Positions 8,038 through 11,004 of a stretch of 11,004 nt of DNA are shown piece after piece. The notes under the pieces are model-generated. The model was given only the letters and a program-made list of their open reading frames with translations. It had not been told where the DNA came from and did no database searches. The stretch lies in NCBI GenBank assembly GCA_003024985.2, contig PXIH01S0008377.1. The stretch is one strand, 5' to 3'. The DNA comes from Euperipatoides rowelli. Lineage: Eukaryota; Onychophora; Udeonychophora; Euonychophora; Peripatopsidae. The stretch's first letter is position 1. Every line of letters begins with the position of its first letter. The position numbers and the translations under genes are program-made.

Positions 8038-8186
8038 TCAAGTTTAAATAGCCTATAAGCTGGCCAGAGTAGAGGGAGACATTTGTGCCAAATTTCAGGT
8101 CTGTAGCTTCAAAACTGTGGGAATGCATAAGGACCAAGTAGACAGACGGACGGACAGACAGTCGAGTTTTATATACATCATATTAA

Positions 8187-8560
8187 GATGTCCGATTCTA
8201 AACCAGGACACCAAAAATAACTGTGTGTGAGCATCTTCATTTTTATTATACCACGTGTAGGCTAATTCCTGTAATACTTTTTCTTGAAGTTTATGTGGAA
8301 TCACTACCCTTGTATGTATAATTGACAATTCATCCTTCTTATTAAAGAATTCCTTTAACTTTTTGAATAAAGCATCCGACATTGGCCAGCCTGGTTGTAA
8401 ATCTATAGACTTATGACAATATGGTTTCCTAGTCGTTAGAAATTTACTGGAAAAGAATCCATTATTTCCAACATAAAAATGCCACCAGGTATTTCTTCTG
8501 GATCACGTTTTACTTTGTTAGTGATTGGTAAATGGGAAAGGGCATGTGCTGGCATTTTCC
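8187..8560 (-). pseudogene. Ty3/Gypsy RNase H end, linker and integrase zinc finger
   Basis: Read right to left, this part gives PAHALSHLP (the end of the RNase H region, near 8530-8560), then, after breaks, MSDALFKKLKEFF, then ELSIIHTRVVIP and KLQEKVLQEL. Gypsy pol usually has ELS, RVVIP and LQE-VL-ELH here, followed by the HHCC zinc finger. The two histidines are not recognisable as H-x-GH. After a frameshift the pattern returns as SYFWCPGLESDI, which equals the SYVWWPGxDxDI motif and ends at 8187-8192, directly at the composite-element boundary. The apparent frame at 8095-8382 runs on into the unrelated inserted repeat, so its C-terminal 25-30 residues are not Gypsy. Confidence 0.75.
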
Positions 8561-9082
8561 TTAGATTTCCTAAAGACGATATTGTAATCATACGCTGATA
8601 GCACCAGTGCCCAGTGTTATAGTCTCAATTGTCTAAGCACCTGGCTAAGACTGGCACCGCAGAATATGCTCCAGTACGAGACTTGTGATCTTGATCAACT
8701 AAATTTTTTTTATCAAATAAGTGCTTATTTATCTGAGCATATTTTTGCTCTATCTTGGATAGGGTAGACCAATAGCGTAAGCTATTGGTCTATTGGAGCT
8801 ATCAGGAAAATGTGTGATATTACTGCTCCCAAGCAATATGCTGAAGCATCGCATGCTGTTATACTAGGTAGATTTGACTTAAATGGTGTTAAAACTTTTG
8901 GGGAGACTACCAGGTTCTTGACCTGTTTAAAATCTTTGCCTAGTTGGTCATTACAATAACATTTTTGGTTCTTTTCCAAGAGTTTGTTTAAATGAGTTAA
9001 TACTATAGATAGGTTAGGTAGGAATTTTCTGTAGTAACTAAGACTAAGACTAAAAATGAACGCAGTTGTGTTACATCTTTCA

Positions 9083-9093
9083 GGGGGGGGGGG
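9083..9093. repeat. G11 homopolymer within the Gypsy relic
   Basis: Eleven G residues in a row stand where the minus-strand translation gives PPPP and the family pattern becomes unreadable for about 15 residues. Slippage here could be either real or a base-calling error, and it affects the frame of the relic. Confidence 0.9.
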
Positions 9094-9100
9094 TGCATCT

Positions 9101-9220
9101 AAATTTCCTGTCAATTTACCTGGAGCTGGTTGTAGCCCTTCTCCATTAATAATGTGACCTAAATTTCCTGTCAATTTACCTGGAGCTGGATGTAGCCCTT
9201 CTCCATTAATAATGTGACCT
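9101..9220. repeat. 60-bp tandem duplication inside the Gypsy pol relic
   Basis: 9101-9160 and 9161-9220 are identical except for 9130 (T) versus 9190 (A). The 60-bp length keeps the minus-strand frame and doubles a 20-residue block containing GHIINGEGL and PAPGKL. Unlike the 96-bp duplication further left, it has a mismatch and no N, so it could be genuine. Confidence 0.95.
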
Positions 9221-9760
9221 ACTGTAGATATTTAACTTCTTTCATAAAAAAATTTACATCTATTCTTTTTTAGATGAATACCTACCTGCCTTTTTCAAAT
9301 AATAATTCTACATTTTGGAAATGTTCGTCTATAGTGTTCCCTGAACATAAAATATCGAGAAAGCATGTCACTCCTGGCAAACCTGATAAGATTTGATCCA
9401 TGGATTTCTGAAAAATAGTCAGATGTATATTAATAGTAATGCACTTTTTGGAATATTAAGATTTGGATTTAACCCCACCTTGTAGTCACTGCATAACCTT
9501 AAGGATTTATCGGGTTCAACTATTGGAACAATAGGGGCTGCCCAATTGGAAAAGGTGACTGGGGTCAAAATACTTTGTTCCTGTAGTTTTTTTTTTTCCT
9601 TCTCAACTTGAGGTTTAAGAGCAAAATGAACTGAACGTGCCTCAACTAATTTTGGAACAGAATTTTCCTTTAAAAATAATTGAGCTTCTATTTCACTATT
9701 TATCATATGCTTTCATCAAATGAGGAAAATTTATTTAATAGAGCTTGCAATCTACTGTCG
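9221..9760 (-). pseudogene. Ty3/Gypsy reverse transcriptase palm, with internal deletion
   Basis: The right part (9419-9706) reads ENSVPKLVEARSVHFALKP, then ILTPVTFSNWAAPIVPIVEP, then RLCSDYKVGLNPNL. This is the N-terminal part of Gypsy RT, which has PVxxSxWAxPIVxVxKxDGxxRxCxDYK. A short piece just upstream (LQALLNKFSSFDE, about 9710-9755, another frame) is the linker before RT. The left part (9240-9415) reads MDQILSGLPGVTCFLD, ILCSGNTIDEHFQN and LLFEKGR. Between them the stretch with the first catalytic Asp, normally some 50-60 residues, is missing. At the catalytic motif only one Asp is present (FLDIL, Asp codon at 9354-9356) where the family has two. This reverse transcriptase is inactive. 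Confidence 0.85.
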
Positions 9761-10330
9761 ATTTGTCAACTGTTTTATCAGTTAATTTGTGGACTTCTGT
9801 TTCCGGTACTAGACAGGTGGACCTGCACTGGAGCTCGTATATTCAAATTAATATAATTTATATAATATAGTTGTTTAGTTAAAAATAATAGCATAGTTAG
9901 TAGTTTAAGGACATAAAAAGATTTAAACATAAAATCTAAGTGGTGCAAGGAGGAAACAAATTATCAAGTGATTTTGTTAAAGTCGGAGCAAGACGCCATT
10001 GCTAAAACTAATAGGCAAGACGTGAAAGAGGGACCAATAAAGAGATGTCATTACTAGATGTGCATAAAACTACTAACCTATCTAATTTTGAAAGATAATT
10101 AATAACTTACAGAAAATTAAAGTGAGATTACTATTTTTATTAATCTTTTACTTGTGTTTTACAGATGACCTTCCTTTGCGTAAGCGAGATAGGGGTGGTA
10201 CATGTCCTATCTATCGGGACGGGGATAATAAAGGGTGGTTCCCCCCCTTTCTCCTCTTTAGCTCCTATGAGGCCGGTCCGGGCTACAATTAATTTAAGTT
10301 AGGGTTTAGCTAGCTCTCCCTTAATTTCTC

Positions 10331-10392
10331 GTCGTTTTGTGCTGGTTTCTAGTCCCCTTAAGAGCTTCTTATAAAATTGGCACAAAATCGAC
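10331..10392. repeat. Inverted repeat, 12-13 nt arms
   Basis: GTCGTTTTGTGC (10331-10342) pairs with GCACAAAATCGAC (10380-10392) with one bulged base, around a 37-nt spacer. It ends just before the ambiguous bases at 10397-10398. It is the first of three such structures in the right end of the window. Confidence 0.6.
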
Positions 10393-10674
10393 CCTTNNTT
10401 CGATAAATATTGTATTTCTTTTGGGTTAGCCTCTCTTTNCATNNACTTGCATATAGATATATCTAAATTAGTTATTNTAATTTATATATTTGTATGTAAG
10501 TGTAATCAGAGGCTATGTTATGTTTATTTGGTGATTATCCCCGGAACATGTATTTTTGATCTGTGAAAGTATCTGTTATGGGCTTGTGCGTGCCTTTGGC
10601 TTGCCACTGTTGTGCGACGATCCGCCATTTTCATGTACTATGGAGATAGTAAAGACATTTCCAAGTTAGAGTTG

Positions 10675-10735
10675 TATTTATGGCTAGTATCAAGGTGAAC
10701 TGCGTAAGCATGATTGCATACTGAAGCCATAAATA
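10675..10735. repeat. Stem-loop, 11-bp perfect stem plus 5-bp inner stem
   Basis: TATTTATGGCT (10675-10685) is the exact reverse complement of AGCCATAAATA (10725-10735). Directly inside, AGTAT (10686-10690) pairs with ATACT (10718-10722), leaving a 2-nt bulge (GA) and a 27-nt loop. The 61-nt size is in the range of small-RNA precursors, but the stem is short and interrupted. Confidence 0.7.
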
Positions 10736-10838
10736 GGACTGCCAAGCTAGACGACTCACCTATTTATAGATAATATACGATTATTAGAAATAATATATGT
10801 ATATGGTCTTGTGAGTGGCGTTAAGTCAAAGCAGGTCC

Positions 10839-10889
10839 CGCCTTAGTAAATTCTATCAGGNTAACCCGAGAAAGAATTGAACTAAGGCG
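10839..10889. repeat. Inverted repeat around an ambiguous base
   Basis: CGCCTTAGTAAATTCT (10839-10854) pairs with AGAATTGAACTAAGGCG (10873-10889): 9 bp perfect at the outer ends (CGCCTTAGT and ACTAAGGCG), then an inner part with one bulge and one mismatch. The loop is 18 nt and contains the N at 10861. The sequencing ambiguity may itself be caused by this fold. Confidence 0.7.
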
Positions 10890-11004
10890 CCAACTTAGCT
10901 TATTTTAGGAAAGTATAGTATTTCTCGAGATAGGATGGAGTGAAAGCAAGGGGGGAGGGAAACTCCATGAGAGAGACTATACGTAGCCCGACGAAGGCTA
11001 TTTT

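Larger units (their letters stand above)
6970..8181. mobile_element. Composite repeat element with internal tandem units
   Basis: This non-coding element interrupts the Gypsy integrase. The left end carries a GC-rich hairpin-like motif (ACCCGGCATTGCCCGGGT, 6981-6998). The middle is about four diverged units of roughly 100-180 bp. Each unit has TCTACACTATGGAACCTACC, then GCCAAATTTCAA, then TTGGGAAGTATGCTAAACAC, then CCGGGTCATTTGCTCCCC, then a C-run and AAAAATCC. The right part (8038-8181) has GCCAAATTTCAGGTCTGTAG and GACAGACGGACGGACAGAC near the end. ATTAA flanks both sides (6965-6969 and 8182-8186), a candidate 5-bp target duplication; removing the insert brings the two integrase pieces into register. 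It resembles non-autonomous retroposons with a GACGGAC-rich end seen in many animals, but the class is not proven. Translations across it are spurious. Confidence 0.75.
8561..9220 (-). pseudogene. Ty3/Gypsy RT thumb/connection and RNase H, degraded
   Basis: The open part 8782-9174 reads GHIINGEGLQPAPGK, SYYRKFLPNLS, then LLEKNQKCYCND and ITACDASAYCLGAVISH. It matches the Gypsy pattern of LGH-eGl-P-p-K, NYYgkFlPnLs, LL-kk-W, and the cDAS-GxGaV start of RNase H, whose first catalytic Asp is kept. After a break, RPIAYA and STLSKIEQKYAQINK (about 8705-8795) match the RPIAYASRTLskaE-nYaqieKE motif. DHKS follows (the TDHKPL motif, near 8690), then decay. An in-frame 60-bp tandem duplication doubles the GHIINGEGL block. 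The copy has stops and frame changes. Confidence 0.8.
9761..11004. other. Unassigned DNA with stem-loops and ambiguous bases
   Basis: No protein or RNA gene is recognised over 1.2 kb. It lies on the 5' side of the Gypsy pol relic, where protease, gag and a 5' LTR would be expected, but no such frame or terminal repeat is visible. From about 10180 to 10400 and from 10560 to 11000 the sequence is less AT-rich than the rest, with runs such as C7 at 10241-10247 and GGGG near 10950. N bases occur at 10397-10398, 10439, 10443-10444, 10477 and 10861. A TTTTACAG acceptor-like site ends at 10164, followed by a 45-codon frame (10165-10302) without family resemblance. Confidence 0.5.

Noticed and set aside
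8095-8186. C-terminal end of the integrase-like frame on the minus strand
   Set aside because: These residues come from the GACGGAC-rich right end of the inserted repeat, not from the Gypsy integrase, which stops at 8187.
10165-10302. 45-codon frame after an acceptor-like TTTTACAG
   Set aside because: No family resemblance, no matching splice donor that would make a plausible exon, and the region has low sequence quality; kept only as a note.
10880-10895. GGCGCCAA as a possible retroviral-type primer binding site for a minus-strand LTR element
   Set aside because: Only 7-8 bases match a Lys-tRNA type site; no LTR edge is visible beside it, and it forms part of an inverted repeat.
1-11004. 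tRNA, rRNA or other standard RNA genes
   Set aside because: I looked for cloverleaf-like and conserved rRNA-like segments on both strands by eye and found none that I could support.

Overview
The window looks like AT-rich nuclear DNA of an invertebrate animal, and an arthropod is my best guess. The reasons are an intron-type splice acceptor in front of the only intact gene, relics of animal transposable elements (Ty3/Gypsy, a non-LTR LINE and a hAT-type element), long non-coding AT-rich stretches and many homopolymer runs. Nothing bacterial, organellar or rRNA-like was seen. Scattered N bases show that this is draft assembly sequence.

Layout. 1-460 is upstream or intronic DNA with a perfect 23-bp hairpin, ending in a good splice acceptor. 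483-2255 is the one convincing host gene: a 590-residue leucine-rich-repeat cell-surface protein with signal peptide, cysteine caps, one membrane span and a short tyrosine-bearing cytoplasmic tail, all on one exon. 2256-4466 is 3' flank and non-coding DNA with a TA microsatellite and G-runs. 4467-4740 holds a faint coding-like relic. 4715-5372 is the decayed 3' end of a non-LTR retrotransposon on the minus strand. 5328-5519 is a 96-bp exact tandem repeat, each copy ending in N, probably an assembly error. 5520-6586 is AT-rich filler with a small inverted repeat and a possible transposase scrap.

From 6587 to about 9760 lies a broken Ty3/Gypsy pol on the minus strand, in the order reverse transcriptase, RNase H, integrase zinc finger, integrase core. 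Its integrase is split at 6970-8181 by a second repeat made of tandem units of about 125 bp. That repeat is itself split at 7332-7756 by a 425-bp non-autonomous hAT-like element with matching 8-bp target duplications. The order of events can therefore be read directly: Gypsy first, then the tandem-unit element, then the hAT element.

9761-11004 has no recognisable gene. It is less AT-rich in places, contains several Ns, and holds three separate inverted repeats that could form stem-loops.

There is no operon or gene cluster here: one host receptor-like gene sits beside a transposon graveyard. I found no convincing undescribed system. The most informative structures are the three-layer nested insertion, the hairpins and the likely assembly duplication.
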